Positions 54,932-62,320 of a stretch of DNA of 62,320 nucleotides are shown here, piece after piece; the first letter of the stretch is position 1, and every line of letters starts with the position of its first letter. Source of the DNA: Segatella paludivivens DSM 17968 = JCM 13650. Lineage in GTDB: Bacteria > Bacteroidota > Bacteroidia > Bacteroidales > Bacteroidaceae. Both the position numbers and the translations under genes were made by a program. The stretch lies in assembly GCF_000373185.1 (NCBI RefSeq), contig NZ_KB890633.1, positions 1 through 62,320 on the forward strand, written 5' to 3'. The notes under the pieces were generated by a model. That model was not told where the DNA came from. It was given only the letters and a program-made list of their open reading frames with translations, and made no database searches.

Positions 54932-55123
54932 ATGTATTTTAAACTATTCGCATATTTGGTTGCAGTAATAGAATTTGTCTATAAACACAGCAATAAAGAA
55001 TGCGATAAAACTATTGATAGGCTTGCATTAGAAAGTTGGAATACCCGAACCATAAAACAGCTTACTAATGATAAAAATAACCATGTAAATATATCACAAG
55101 CACATAGCCGAAGAGATCGTTAA
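54932..55123 (+). CDS. Doubtful 63-aa hypothetical protein
   Basis: A frame of 63 codons begins MYFKLFAYLVAVIEFVYK and becomes polar and basic towards the end. A -7 TACATTTG at 54906-54913 lies 18 bp before the ATG, but there is no -33 or Shine-Dalgarno sequence. It resembles no family that I know. The promoter may instead serve the sigma-factor gene 111 bp downstream. Bases 54636-54905 contain no gene. Confidence 0.3.
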   Translation: MYFKLFAYLVAVIEFVYKHSNKECDKTIDRLALESWNTRTIKQLTNDKNNHVNISQAHSRRDR

Positions 55124-55234
55124 CATTGATGAATAAAATGTATATTGCGCGACATTATAATGCTAAATATACGTTACTACGAAAAGATAGTTATAAATAA
55201 CACTTATCTTTTTCCGTTCTATTAATAGTATAAC

Positions 55235-55723
55235 ATGAACATAGAAACCTTATTTAAAAAATTATATAAACCATTATGTCTTTATGCTTTACACTACTTA
55301 GGTGATGACCTGAATAGCGCAGAAGACATCGTGGAAGACTGTTTCGTAAAATTATGGGAACACGAACCCAGAAACCAAGAAGCGTATCTATATGCTACCG
55401 TGCGCAATGCATGTATTGACTTTTTACGTAAATCTACTTTTGTTACAGACATAGAGCCATCTGATTTAGAAAACATAATCAGTGATGATGAAGCTAAATT
55501 ACGATCAGAAAAAGAAGCAAAGTTGTGGACAGCAATAGATAACTTGCCAGATAAATGCAGAAAAATTTTTCTTATGAGCAAACGTGACGGCATGAAATAC
55601 TGTGAAATTTCCGAAGAATTATGTATTTCAGAAAAGACTGTAGAGCACCAGATAAGTAAGGCACTTAAACGTCTTCATGGCAGTCGTGATGAAATATTAT
55701 TTGTTATGTTTACTATATTCTAA
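55235..55723 (+). CDS. ECF RNA polymerase sigma factor (FecI-like, sigma-70 family)
   Basis: This is a 162-aa ECF sigma factor. Region 2 includes LYALHYLGDDLNSAEDIVEDCFVKLWE (about 15-43) and AYLYATVRNACIDFLRKS. Region 4 holds LPDKCRKIFLMSK, GMKYCEISEELCISEKTVEHQISKALKRL (about 122-150), the typical Bacteroidota arrangement. FecI-like factors are held by a FecR anti-sigma and released by a TonB receptor with an N-terminal signalling domain. All three partners are encoded here, but FecR comes last rather than directly after the sigma gene. The TonB receptor gene follows 83 bp downstream. Confidence 0.95.
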   Translation: MNIETLFKKLYKPLCLYALHYLGDDLNSAEDIVEDCFVKLWEHEPRNQEAYLYATVRNACIDFLRKSTFVTDIEPSDLENIISDDEAKLRSEKEAKLWTAIDNLPDKCRKIFLMSKRDGMKYCEISEELCISEKTVEHQISKALKRLHGSRDEILFVMFTIF

Positions 55724-55806
55724 AAAACCTTTTGTTTTACAATGGGGGATAATCCATGTTTTTGCGTCATACCAATAGATAAATTAAAACAAAAGATTAA
55801 CAAAAA

Positions 55807-58461
55807 ATGAAATTACGTAAATGCGTGTTGCTATTCTTCTTGCTTTTTGTGTCTTTGGTAATAACAGCTAAGGCTAAGACCATGAGGCAACAGATTGAAT
55901 GGTTGAGAAATGAGAAAAAAATAAATTTTGTATATGACTCATCCCTTCCTTTGGATAGACCGTATAAAGGAAAATCATTAAAAAAAATGACTATTCCACA
56001 AGCTCTTCAATCACTTTTTGCAAACAGCGATATAGACTTTTCTATTAATGGGGATTACATAATGTTAAAGCTAAAGACTGAAGTAAAGTTTTCTATTCAC
56101 ACTCCACATCGCAAAGAACAACACGACATAAAACACAATTATACTCTTAGCGGATTTGCAGAAGACGTGAATGGCGAGAGACTCATCAATGCTACGATTC
56201 AGGATATGGCTACCGGACTAGCGACTATGACAAATTCATCTGGATTTTTCTCCATAACTCTGTCAGAAGGCACACACAATATAAGATGCGGATACATTGG
56301 ATTTGATGACAAGCAGGAAAAGGTGAATTTAAAATCAAACGTACATCTGAATTTCATACTTAAAGAGAATGCAAACATTAAGGAGATTGTAATAACTGCT
56401 GATTTAAACTCTCCACTAATGACTACACAAACTGGCAAACATTCTTTCGGCAAGCAGGATGTCAAAACAGAATTTGCTCTACTTAGCAGCCCAGACGTAA
56501 TAAAGACATTACAGCGTTCAAGTGGAGTAGCTTCTGGAGTGGAACTTACCACTGGACTATATGTTCATGGGGGCAACAATGATGAGAATTTATTTCTTAT
56601 AGACGGTTCTCCACTCTATCAAGTAAATCATGCACTGGGATTATTTTCGGCATTTAATTCCGATGTAGTAAAGAATATAGATTTTTACAAAGGTGGATTT
56701 CCTGCCAGATATGGAGGTAGGCTATCTTCTGTTGTTGACGTAAGAACTGATGATGGTGATTTAAACCACTATCACGGTAGTTACAGACTGGGGCTTCTTG
56801 ACGGAAGTTTACAGTTTGAAGGTCCTATACGCAAAGGTAAGACTTCTTTTAACTTTGGATTGCGACGCAGTTGGATAGATATTCTATCACGTCCAGCTTT
56901 TGCTTTATACAATAAGTCGAGCAGTTCTGATGACAAGCTCAATCTATGTTATTTTTTTCATGACCTAAATGCCAAAATAACAAACATCTTCAACAATCGT
57001 AATCGCATGTCATTGAGTGTTTATTCAGGAGAAGATAAGCTGAACACAAAAGATGACTGCAATGATAGTTACGGTACATCATACAATGACAAAGACATAA
57101 CGAAAAATGATTTCAATTGGGGAAACTTCAATATGGCTCTTCTTTTTGAGCATCAGTTTTCACCGAAACTATTTGCCAATTTTAATGCTATATATACTTA
57201 TAATATATCCAAATTTAAATCACAAGAAGATGATCTGGGTAAACATGGGAAGGATGTAACAGAACAAACTCATTATGAACATGAATACAAGTCATCGATA
57301 CGTGACTACGGATATCGTATGTCGTTTGACTATCGACCATCTCCACATCATCACATACGTTTTGGCAACGACTTTACTTGGCATTTCTTCCACCCACAAA
57401 CAAGATATTTAATGAGCAGTTGCGATAATTCTACTAGTAAAGATACAACATCCATGTCTAGCAAAAATAATTATCCAGCCCGCGAATGTAGTATATATGG
57501 AGAAGATGAAATGATTATCAATAGTCATTGGAGTATAAACGCTGGCATAAACGCATCGCTATTTTCCATTCATGGTAAAACATTCACCAATATTAATCCT
57601 CGTTTTGCGATGAAGTATCAACCTTTTGACAATTTATCATTCAAGGCTTCTTACACTTCTATGACGCAGTATGTACATAAGATATCAAACTCATTCTTGG
57701 AACTTCCAACAGACTATTGGGTTCCAACAACAGAAATTTTACATCCTATGAATTCTTGGCAGTTAACAACAGGAGCATACTTTCTACCCTATAACAACTT
57801 GCTAATTTCTGTAGAAGGTTATTATAAGCATAGCAATCACTTGCTTCAGTATGCTAGTTGGTCAGGACTTGAGCCACCGGCAGCAAGATGGGACAAGGCT
57901 GTGATGGACGGAGAAGGCAGATTCTACGGTATGGAACTTGATGCATCATATAAAATCAGCAATTTCCTACTAAGAGGTTCTTATACTCTTTCATGGAACC
58001 AAAGAAAATACGAAGAATTCTATCCAAAGTGGTATTTCGACAAGTTCGATAACCGTCATAAGATTGATTTATCAGCACGATGGCAAATCACCCACTCAAT
58101 ATCAGCCTTTGCCGACTGGACGTTCCATTCAGGCAACCACATTACTATTCCAACACAGTATGTGCCGATGCCGAATGTACCAGAAGGAAAACCTTCAGAA
58201 AATTCAACATCAGATTTCATCTATGAGAAGCCAAACAACTTTATGTTGCCAAACTATCACAGATTAGACCTTGGATTTGATTTTCACCATGTAACGAAAC
58301 ATAATCACGAACGCATATTCAATGTCAGCTTTTACAATGCTTATTGTCATTTTAACTCAATGTATGCTGAAGTAAAACAAAAGCAAGACGGACATTTCTA
58401 TATTAAGAATCATGCCTATATACCTGTGATTCCATCATTCAGTTATACAATTAAATTTTAA
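55807..58461 (+). CDS. TonB-dependent receptor with STN signalling domain
   Basis: This is an 884-aa outer-membrane receptor. A signal peptide (about 1-22) is followed by an STN (secretin/TonB short N-terminal) domain (about 27-90, INFVYDSSLPLDRPYKG), a carboxypeptidase-regulatory-like domain (about 113-195, LSGFAEDVNGERLINATIQD), a plug (about 215-330, with GGNNDENLFLIDGSPLY and GGFPARYGGRLSSVVDV) and a beta-barrel ending in IPSFSYTIKF. The STN domain is the part that contacts a FecR-type anti-sigma, so it both imports and signals ligand presence. Its stop codon overlaps the start of the DUF4249 gene. Substrate is unknown (iron complex, peptide or glycan). Confidence 0.94.
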   Translation: MKLRKCVLLFFLLFVSLVITAKAKTMRQQIEWLRNEKKINFVYDSSLPLDRPYKGKSLKKMTIPQALQSLFANSDIDFSINGDYIMLKLKTEVKFSIHTPHRKEQHDIKHNYTLSGFAEDVNGERLINATIQDMATGLATMTNSSGFFSITLSEGTHNIRCGYIGFDDKQEKVNLKSNVHLNFILKENANIKEIVITADLNSPLMTTQTGKHSFGKQDVKTEFALLSSPDVIKTLQRSSGVASGVELTTGLYVHGGNNDENLFLIDGSPLYQVNHALGLFSAFNSDVVKNIDFYKGGFPARYGGRLSSVVDVRTDDGDLNHYHGSYRLGLLDGSLQFEGPIRKGKTSFNFGLRRSWIDILSRPAFALYNKSSSSDDKLNLCYFFHDLNAKITNIFNNRNRMSLSVYSGEDKLNTKDDCNDSYGTSYNDKDITKNDFNWGNFNMALLFEHQFSPKLFANFNAIYTYNISKFKSQEDDLGKHGKDVTEQTHYEHEYKSSIRDYGYRMSFDYRPSPHHHIRFGNDFTWHFFHPQTRYLMSSCDNSTSKDTTSMSSKNNYPARECSIYGEDEMIINSHWSINAGINASLFSIHGKTFTNINPRFAMKYQPFDNLSFKASYTSMTQYVHKISNSFLELPTDYWVPTTEILHPMNSWQLTTGAYFLPYNNLLISVEGYYKHSNHLLQYASWSGLEPPAARWDKAVMDGEGRFYGMELDASYKISNFLLRGSYTLSWNQRKYEEFYPKWYFDKFDNRHKIDLSARWQITHSISAFADWTFHSGNHITIPTQYVPMPNVPEGKPSENSTSDFIYEKPNNFMLPNYHRLDLGFDFHHVTKHNHERIFNVSFYNAYCHFNSMYAEVKQKQDGHFYIKNHAYIPVIPSFSYTIKF

Positions 58462-59522
58462 TGATCATGCAAAAAATAATATATTTCATACTACTGCTCT
58501 TCATGCTTGTTTCATGTAAAGATGATATAAGTATTAATACAATTAACAACAGTGAAAAATTGGTTGTTTATTGTTTTCCTACGGAATCTGACACTACATA
58601 TATGCAAGTAGTAAGAAGTGTTCCTGTAAAGAACTATACTAACACTGTTGATGAAAAAACGATAGATAATGCTGAGATAAATTACAATGTTAATGGGAAA
58701 GCAAGCAATATTGAATATATAGGGAAAGGCTTCTATAAGATAACTGGATTACAAAAAAAAGGAGACAATATTTCATTCAATGTACAAGCTGAAGGATTAC
58801 CTTCTGTTTCTGCAACAACAACTATTCCTGAGTCTGTAAACATTAGTGAGCCAACAGCAAAAGAGATTGCTTTGTATGACCAAAATTCAGAGTCTACACA
58901 GAAATTCGATCAAGTAACAGCTACATTTACAGATACCCCCAACACTCACGACTACTATGCAGTTAGGCTATTGGTAAAAAGCTATGATGGTTACGTTAAG
59001 GTATCTAGTAAAAATGAAACATATAATTTTCCAGATCTTAAAACTTATAAACAAAACTACTACCCTGATCCTGCCGACACAGTTACATTTGTATATCAGG
59101 ATTCGATATATAATGTGGCTGAGATAAATAGAAGTAGTGAGGATCTTCTTTCACCAATATCAGAAGTGGATGATAATTTTGGATTTTCGAATGAGTCCTA
59201 TCAAAATATGTATATCTTTGACGATGCATCTATAAATGGCAAGACATATACGCTGCATTTAAATATTCTAAGTAATATATCATACGGAGTATCAACCGGT
59301 ACTCAATATAAATCCTATGATTTTGGCAAAGCATATCAAGTGCAGCTAATACACTTGACGCCTCAATATTATTATTTTCTAAAATCATTGAATCAAATCA
59401 GAAATAATGATATGGCAAAATATGGATTGTCACAAATTAGTCCTACTGTATCAAATGTAACATCAGGACTTGGACTGCTAGGTGGATGGATTACTTCTCA
59501 AACAGATTGGGTTAAAAAATAA
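58461..59522 (+). CDS. DUF4249 lipoprotein
   Basis: This is a 353-aa lipoprotein with Cys19 (MLVSCKDD), counting from the ATG at 58461; the second ATG at 58467 is equally possible. DUF4249 proteins are encoded next to TonB receptors of this type, and here the ATG overlaps the receptor stop codon (TAATG), which implies translational coupling. The mature part begins with a beta-sandwich-like domain (LVVYCFPTESDTTYMQVV, then DNAEINYNVNGK) and contains DTPNTHDYYAVRLLV and WITSQTDWVKK at the end. It probably works with the receptor at the outer membrane. Its biochemical role is not known. Confidence 0.88.
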   Translation: MIMQKIIYFILLLFMLVSCKDDISINTINNSEKLVVYCFPTESDTTYMQVVRSVPVKNYTNTVDEKTIDNAEINYNVNGKASNIEYIGKGFYKITGLQKKGDNISFNVQAEGLPSVSATTTIPESVNISEPTAKEIALYDQNSESTQKFDQVTATFTDTPNTHDYYAVRLLVKSYDGYVKVSSKNETYNFPDLKTYKQNYYPDPADTVTFVYQDSIYNVAEINRSSEDLLSPISEVDDNFGFSNESYQNMYIFDDASINGKTYTLHLNILSNISYGVSTGTQYKSYDFGKAYQVQLIHLTPQYYYFLKSLNQIRNNDMAKYGLSQISPTVSNVTSGLGLLGGWITSQTDWVKK

Positions 59523-59534
59523 AAGATTATATTT

Positions 59535-60335
59535 ATGAAAAAACAAGAAGATAAAAGTCTGGAATTTGTTATTAAACATTATAAGTATAGCAAACTAGAC
59601 AGCAATGCAGCTTATCATCGACTAGCGATGCGTATCGGCATACAGAAACACAGTCATAAACTGTGGTGGGCAGCGGCGGCCTCATTCTTGCTTTTGTTGT
59701 CATTTGCAGGCATATACAATTATCTAAATCAAACGACTACTCTTTATGCTGCAGCTTCGACAACAACCTATACACTTGCTGACGGAACTAAAGTTACACT
59801 CTCTCCTCAATCATCATTGTCATATAAAGGCACGAATTGCAGAGATATTGAGATTACAGGAAAGGTATATCTTGACATATTTCATAATCCTAGCAAGCCA
59901 TTCACCATTAGTGATGACTCCTACAGGATAAACGATATTGGTACAAGACTTGAGGTTGACAAAACTACTAACTCAACCACGGTATATGTAGATCAAGGTG
60001 CCGTAAGTTTTGCATCAACAGCAGATATCAGTGATGCTCTCGTTATAAATCAAGGTTGCAAAGCTATATTGAGAAAAAGTGCAATGCATCCAGAAAGAAT
60101 GGCAACAGAATCAGCAAACTGTACTTCATGGGCAACACATAAGTTCCAGTTCAGAGACACTCCACTACGTGAAGTTCTTGCCGATCTCTCGGATTATTAC
60201 AAGGTGTCTTTTGTTAGTGATAAGTATAATGTTAATCTTACAGCTGATTTCAAAGCCGACAATCTAAACACGATTATCAATATGATTCAGAAATCTCTTG
60301 ATGTAAAGATAAAATATAAATCTAATTCTAAATAA
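59535..60335 (+). CDS. FecR-type anti-sigma factor
   Basis: This is a 266-aa inner-membrane protein. A cytoplasmic N-terminal segment (1-42) with no clear zinc motif precedes one membrane helix (about 43-64, WWAAAASFLLLLSFAGIYNYL-like). The periplasmic FecR domain follows (about 75-180, TTYTLADGTKVTLSPQSSL, then GKVYLDI, TRLEVDKTTNSTTVYVDQGAV), then a DUF4974 domain (about 198-262, FQFRDTPLREVLADLSDYYKV). It should hold the ECF sigma until the STN receptor signals. Normally fecR directly follows fecI; here it is fourth, 12 bp after DUF4249, so anti-sigma synthesis depends on transcription of the whole operon. Confidence 0.93.
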   Translation: MKKQEDKSLEFVIKHYKYSKLDSNAAYHRLAMRIGIQKHSHKLWWAAAASFLLLLSFAGIYNYLNQTTTLYAAASTTTYTLADGTKVTLSPQSSLSYKGTNCRDIEITGKVYLDIFHNPSKPFTISDDSYRINDIGTRLEVDKTTNSTTVYVDQGAVSFASTADISDALVINQGCKAILRKSAMHPERMATESANCTSWATHKFQFRDTPLREVLADLSDYYKVSFVSDKYNVNLTADFKADNLNTIINMIQKSLDVKIKYKSNSK

Positions 60336-60367
60336 AATTCCCAAATCATTAATCACTAGAATGCAAA

Positions 60368-60402
60368 AATGGCATGTCAGACTATTGTCTTGACATGCCA
60401 TT
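60368..60402 (-). terminator. Terminator of micropeptide unit copy 2
   Basis: AATGGCATGTCA (60368-60379) pairs perfectly with TGACATGCCATT (60391-60402), followed on the minus strand by TTTTGC. It also lies 32 bp after the FecR stop codon and could serve both converging transcripts. Confidence 0.9.
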
Positions 60403-60454
60403 CTGTATATCTAATTTAATAAATCCTCTTTCTTAAAAAGCGGGCTCAGCTTTT

Positions 60455-60538
60455 TTAGCTAAGTTTGCCGCCTAAGTTAATTGCCTGTGCAATCATTACT
60501 GCAACTACTGCAAATACCATTAATGTTACCATAATCAT
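60455..60538 (-). CDS. Duplicated 27-aa hydrophobic micropeptide, copy 2
   Basis: ATG at 60538 opens 27 codons ending in TAA at 60455. It differs from copy 1 by one residue (Asn23 to Gly, giving INLGGKLS) and by two bases in 84. AAGAAAGGAAA before the ATG is a good ribosome-binding site, and the -7 TATCTTTG is at 60588-60595. The unit lies in the same orientation as copy 1, 6029 bp away, on the other side of the sigma/TonB/FecR operon. High identity in the gene and leader, against divergence in the promoter spacer, points to selection on the peptide and on the paired regulatory blocks, or to gene conversion. Confidence 0.82.
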   Translation of the reverse strand: MIMVTLMVFAVVAVMIAQAINLGGKLS

Positions 60539-60587
60539 TTTCCTTTCTTAATTTTGTTATCCTTATATCTTTATCTTTTTATCGCTG

Positions 60588-60669
60588 CAAAGATAGCAAT
60601 ATTCCTATGTGTGCGCAAACAATTATGCTATAAAACATGTTATAAGGCATTTTTATTGATTTATATCAA
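60588..60669 (-). promoter_or_regulatory. Micropeptide copy 2 control region with FNR/CRP-type palindrome
   Basis: The -7 TATCTTTG (60588-60595) is followed outward by TATGCTATAAAACAT starting at 60624 (29 bp away) and TTGAT TTAT ATCAA (60656-60669), centred 67.5 bp from the -7. All three positions match copy 1. The palindrome overlaps the last codons and stop of the MATE gene (60661). Confidence 0.75.
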
Positions 60670-62010
60670 ACTAGCTTCCCTCTTTAAAGTCCTTTTAAAG
60701 TATACCCGATAAAGTATTCCTGCTATAGTGAGCCCAAATGGGAATGCACTCCATATCCCAATGATTCCTCCTTTAAGATATATACCCAATAAATAACCTA
60801 ATGGCAAGGTGATTACAAAGTAAGAAAGGAAAGCAACAAACATCAATGGCTTCACATGGGATAGCCCACGAAGAGCATTTGCGAAGTTTGACTGCATACC
60901 ATCACCAAACTGATAAATTACAAATGGAATTATTGTGAGAGAAACCATCTGTACTACTTGCTGTGAATCTGTGAATAATAATCCTATTGAATTTTTCAAT
61001 AGCAATATTGGAACACTTACCACAACAGCCATCATTGATATAAGTTGGAAACCAGCATTGGCGGTATTGTTTGCTTCTTCATAATTCTTCTGCCCATGGT
61101 AGTTACTTACTCGTATTGCAACAGCGGCAGCCATTCCATAATAAAGCATATATCCTAACTGACTGATTGTAAGCATAACCTGATGTGCGGCCAAAGCTGT
61201 TGTGCCTATCCAACCAACCATAACACTTGAAAGACTGAAAGCTGCTGTCTCCATACCCATCTGCAAAGCCAGAGGCCATCCTTGCTTATTCTGATACTTA
61301 AAATCTTTCATGTTTACTTTCCCACAAAAAAAGCCTTTGCGATATTCTGCAAATTTCTTTCGAGTAAAGAATATTAATACCAATATCACACACATCATAA
61401 ATCGCGCGAACATAGTAGAAATTCCAGCACCTAACAATCCACATTCTGGCATTCCAAACTTACCATAAATAAGAATGTAATTACCAATGATATTCTGTAC
61501 GTTTCCAAATATCATCACAAACATTGGTGTCTTTACATCTGATGTTCCATCAAAGAATTGTTTGAAAGTATTAAATCCGATAACAAACGGTATCGAAACC
61601 AAATTCACCAGAAAAAAAGGTCGCATTATTGGCAACAGTTCTTCTGGCTGTCCTAGATTTGACAGATTAAGATATAGTAATCCCATCAGCAATATAAGGA
61701 ATATTGTCAGTACGCAACCAGAAGCAAGTCCATTTTTAAGAGCTTTACCTATGCTGAATTTCTGCTCCTGGCCATGCAGTTTTCCTATAATCGGAGTCAG
61801 CCCATAAGAAAAGCCTAGTCCAAAAAGCAATGCAAGTGTAAACATATTGGTGACAAAACTTGCTGCCGCCAATTCCTGAATAGAGTGATGTCCTATCATC
61901 AATGTGTCGGAAAATCCCAATACTATCGTCCCTAACTGTCCTATAATTATTGGCACACCAAGCTTCACCAATAGCGGATATTGCACTGTATACTTTTTAA
62001 AAGAATTCAT
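60661..62010 (-). CDS. MATE-family efflux transporter under purine riboswitch control
   Basis: This is a 449-aa inner-membrane exporter with about 12 helices in two similar halves. Typical MATE segments are LGVPIIIGQLGTIVLGFSDTLMIGHHS (about 17-43), TPIIGKLHGQ in the first half and AFSLSSVMVGWIGTTALAAHQV with AVAIRVSNYHGQ in the second. MATE proteins expel cationic drugs or metabolites using Na+ or H+. The leader carries a guanine-type riboswitch (62022-62101), so the natural substrate is probably a purine base or related compound; that is an inference from the control element. It is monocistronic. Its stop codon lies within the control region of micropeptide copy 2. Confidence 0.93.
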   Translation of the reverse strand: MNSFKKYTVQYPLLVKLGVPIIIGQLGTIVLGFSDTLMIGHHSIQELAAASFVTNMFTLALLFGLGFSYGLTPIIGKLHGQEQKFSIGKALKNGLASGCVLTIFLILLMGLLYLNLSNLGQPEELLPIMRPFFLVNLVSIPFVIGFNTFKQFFDGTSDVKTPMFVMIFGNVQNIIGNYILIYGKFGMPECGLLGAGISTMFARFMMCVILVLIFFTRKKFAEYRKGFFCGKVNMKDFKYQNKQGWPLALQMGMETAAFSLSSVMVGWIGTTALAAHQVMLTISQLGYMLYYGMAAAVAIRVSNYHGQKNYEEANNTANAGFQLISMMAVVVSVPILLLKNSIGLLFTDSQQVVQMVSLTIIPFVIYQFGDGMQSNFANALRGLSHVKPLMFVAFLSYFVITLPLGYLLGIYLKGGIIGIWSAFPFGLTIAGILYRVYFKRTLKREASLI

Positions 62011-62021
62011 TTTTTGTTATT

Positions 62022-62101
62022 CGTTTCTACTATCAAATGCCATAGACGTCTATTTGCGGTAGCCGGTAGAAACGCCTGACCAATTTCAGACCTATATAGC
62101 A
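62022..62101 (-). promoter_or_regulatory. Purine (guanine-type) riboswitch upstream of the MATE gene
   Basis: Reading the minus strand, P1 is TGCTATA (62095-62101) with TATGGCA (62038-62044), seven pairs. P2 is GTCTG with CAGGC. The joining segment J2/3 is GTTTCTACC, and L3 is ACCGCAAAT. P3 (CGGCT with AGACG) has one mismatch. J3/1 reads GTCTATGG, with C at the position that selects guanine in the B. subtilis xpt aptamer. Between the aptamer and the ATG, GTAGAAACG (62022-62030) is perfectly complementary to CGTTTCTAC of J2/3 (62066-62074), giving a clear alternative pairing next to the start codon. Confidence 0.85.
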
Positions 62102-62110
62102 AACAGACAG

Positions 62111-62139
62111 CAAAATTAATGTAATTTATTGAAAGCAAC
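62111..62139 (-). promoter_or_regulatory. MATE promoter (-33 TTG, 18 bp, -7 TAATTTTG)
   Basis: On the minus strand TAATTTTG (62111-62118) is preceded by TTG (62137-62139). The estimated start is about 62104, right before the riboswitch aptamer, leaving a 94-nt leader. Bases 62140-62320 show no gene or repeat. Confidence 0.6.
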
Positions 62140-62320
62140 GAATAATATAACATAATAAAGTGAGAGAACAATATAAATATGGCTCGTTCTACATTTCGAG
62201 TGATGGTATATCACTATAAAGCATTTTAATTATAAAAAGTAGCTGCACTCGGGAAAACAAAATTAAAACAAGTTTTATTTTGCTTTTCCACTCGTTTGCA
62301 TGACTCTACCTACGGTGAAG

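Noticed and set aside
1..62320. tRNA or rRNA genes
   Set aside because: I looked in all gaps over 100 bp for cloverleaf-like segments with a GGTTCGAnTCC arm and saw none; this was by eye only.

Overview
The window looks like chromosome of a Bacteroidales bacterium, most likely Prevotella or a close relative. The reasons are three SusC/SusD pairs, a hybrid two-component system with a periplasmic propeller, DUF6055/DUF4859/BACON/DUF4249 proteins, and many promoters of the Bacteroidota housekeeping type (-7 TAnnTTTG, often with a -33 TTTG or TTG 19-21 bp away). The DNA is AT-rich. I saw no tRNA, rRNA, CRISPR array or transposase gene.

Layout. 1-2400: two clusters of a degenerate dispersed repeat flank one unrecognised gene. 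2401-25881: a polysaccharide utilisation locus. A membrane-tethered propeller-AraC regulator and a full HTCS lie next to a six-gene minus-strand operon (GH127, SusC, SusD, DUF4859 lipoprotein, two DUF6055 proteins with HExxH motifs). This operon diverges from a plus-strand GH97-GH127 pair. A symmetrical set of four operator-like motifs lies between the divergent genes. Beta-L-arabinofuranosidases, a GH97 of the likely retaining (alpha-galactosidase) type and peptidase-like proteins fit extensin or another hydroxyproline-rich plant glycoprotein as the target; this is an inference. 25878-27649: an AAA/DUF4143 ATPase preceded by eight 22-bp repeats sits between two 75-bp copies of the 3' end of the next gene, a Cof-type phosphatase. 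28649-33511: a short leader transcription unit and a SusC/SusD pair without enzymes. 33751-34644: a long inverted-repeat element in about 1.5 kb of mostly non-coding DNA.

35010-44034: a small secreted protein, a GH20 hexosaminidase, then housekeeping genes (cation efflux, fhs, serB, mnmA, yitT). 44141-49267: a third SusC/SusD pair. 49395-54220: an MBL-fold hydrolase with an overlooked 49-aa gene, an aldose epimerase, and the operon rsmA, fRMsr, frr, rsgA. 54338-60669: an ECF sigma, TonB receptor, DUF4249, FecR operon flanked by two direct copies of a micro-gene for a 27-residue hydrophobic peptide. Each copy has its own terminator, -7 element, conserved upstream block and a perfect TTGAT-N4-ATCAA palindrome at identical spacing. 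60661-62118: a MATE exporter with a guanine-type purine riboswitch in its leader.

The items I would check first are the duplicated micropeptide units, the riboswitch-MATE pair, the DUF4143 cassette with its iterons and flanking duplication, and the divergent operator of the utilisation locus.
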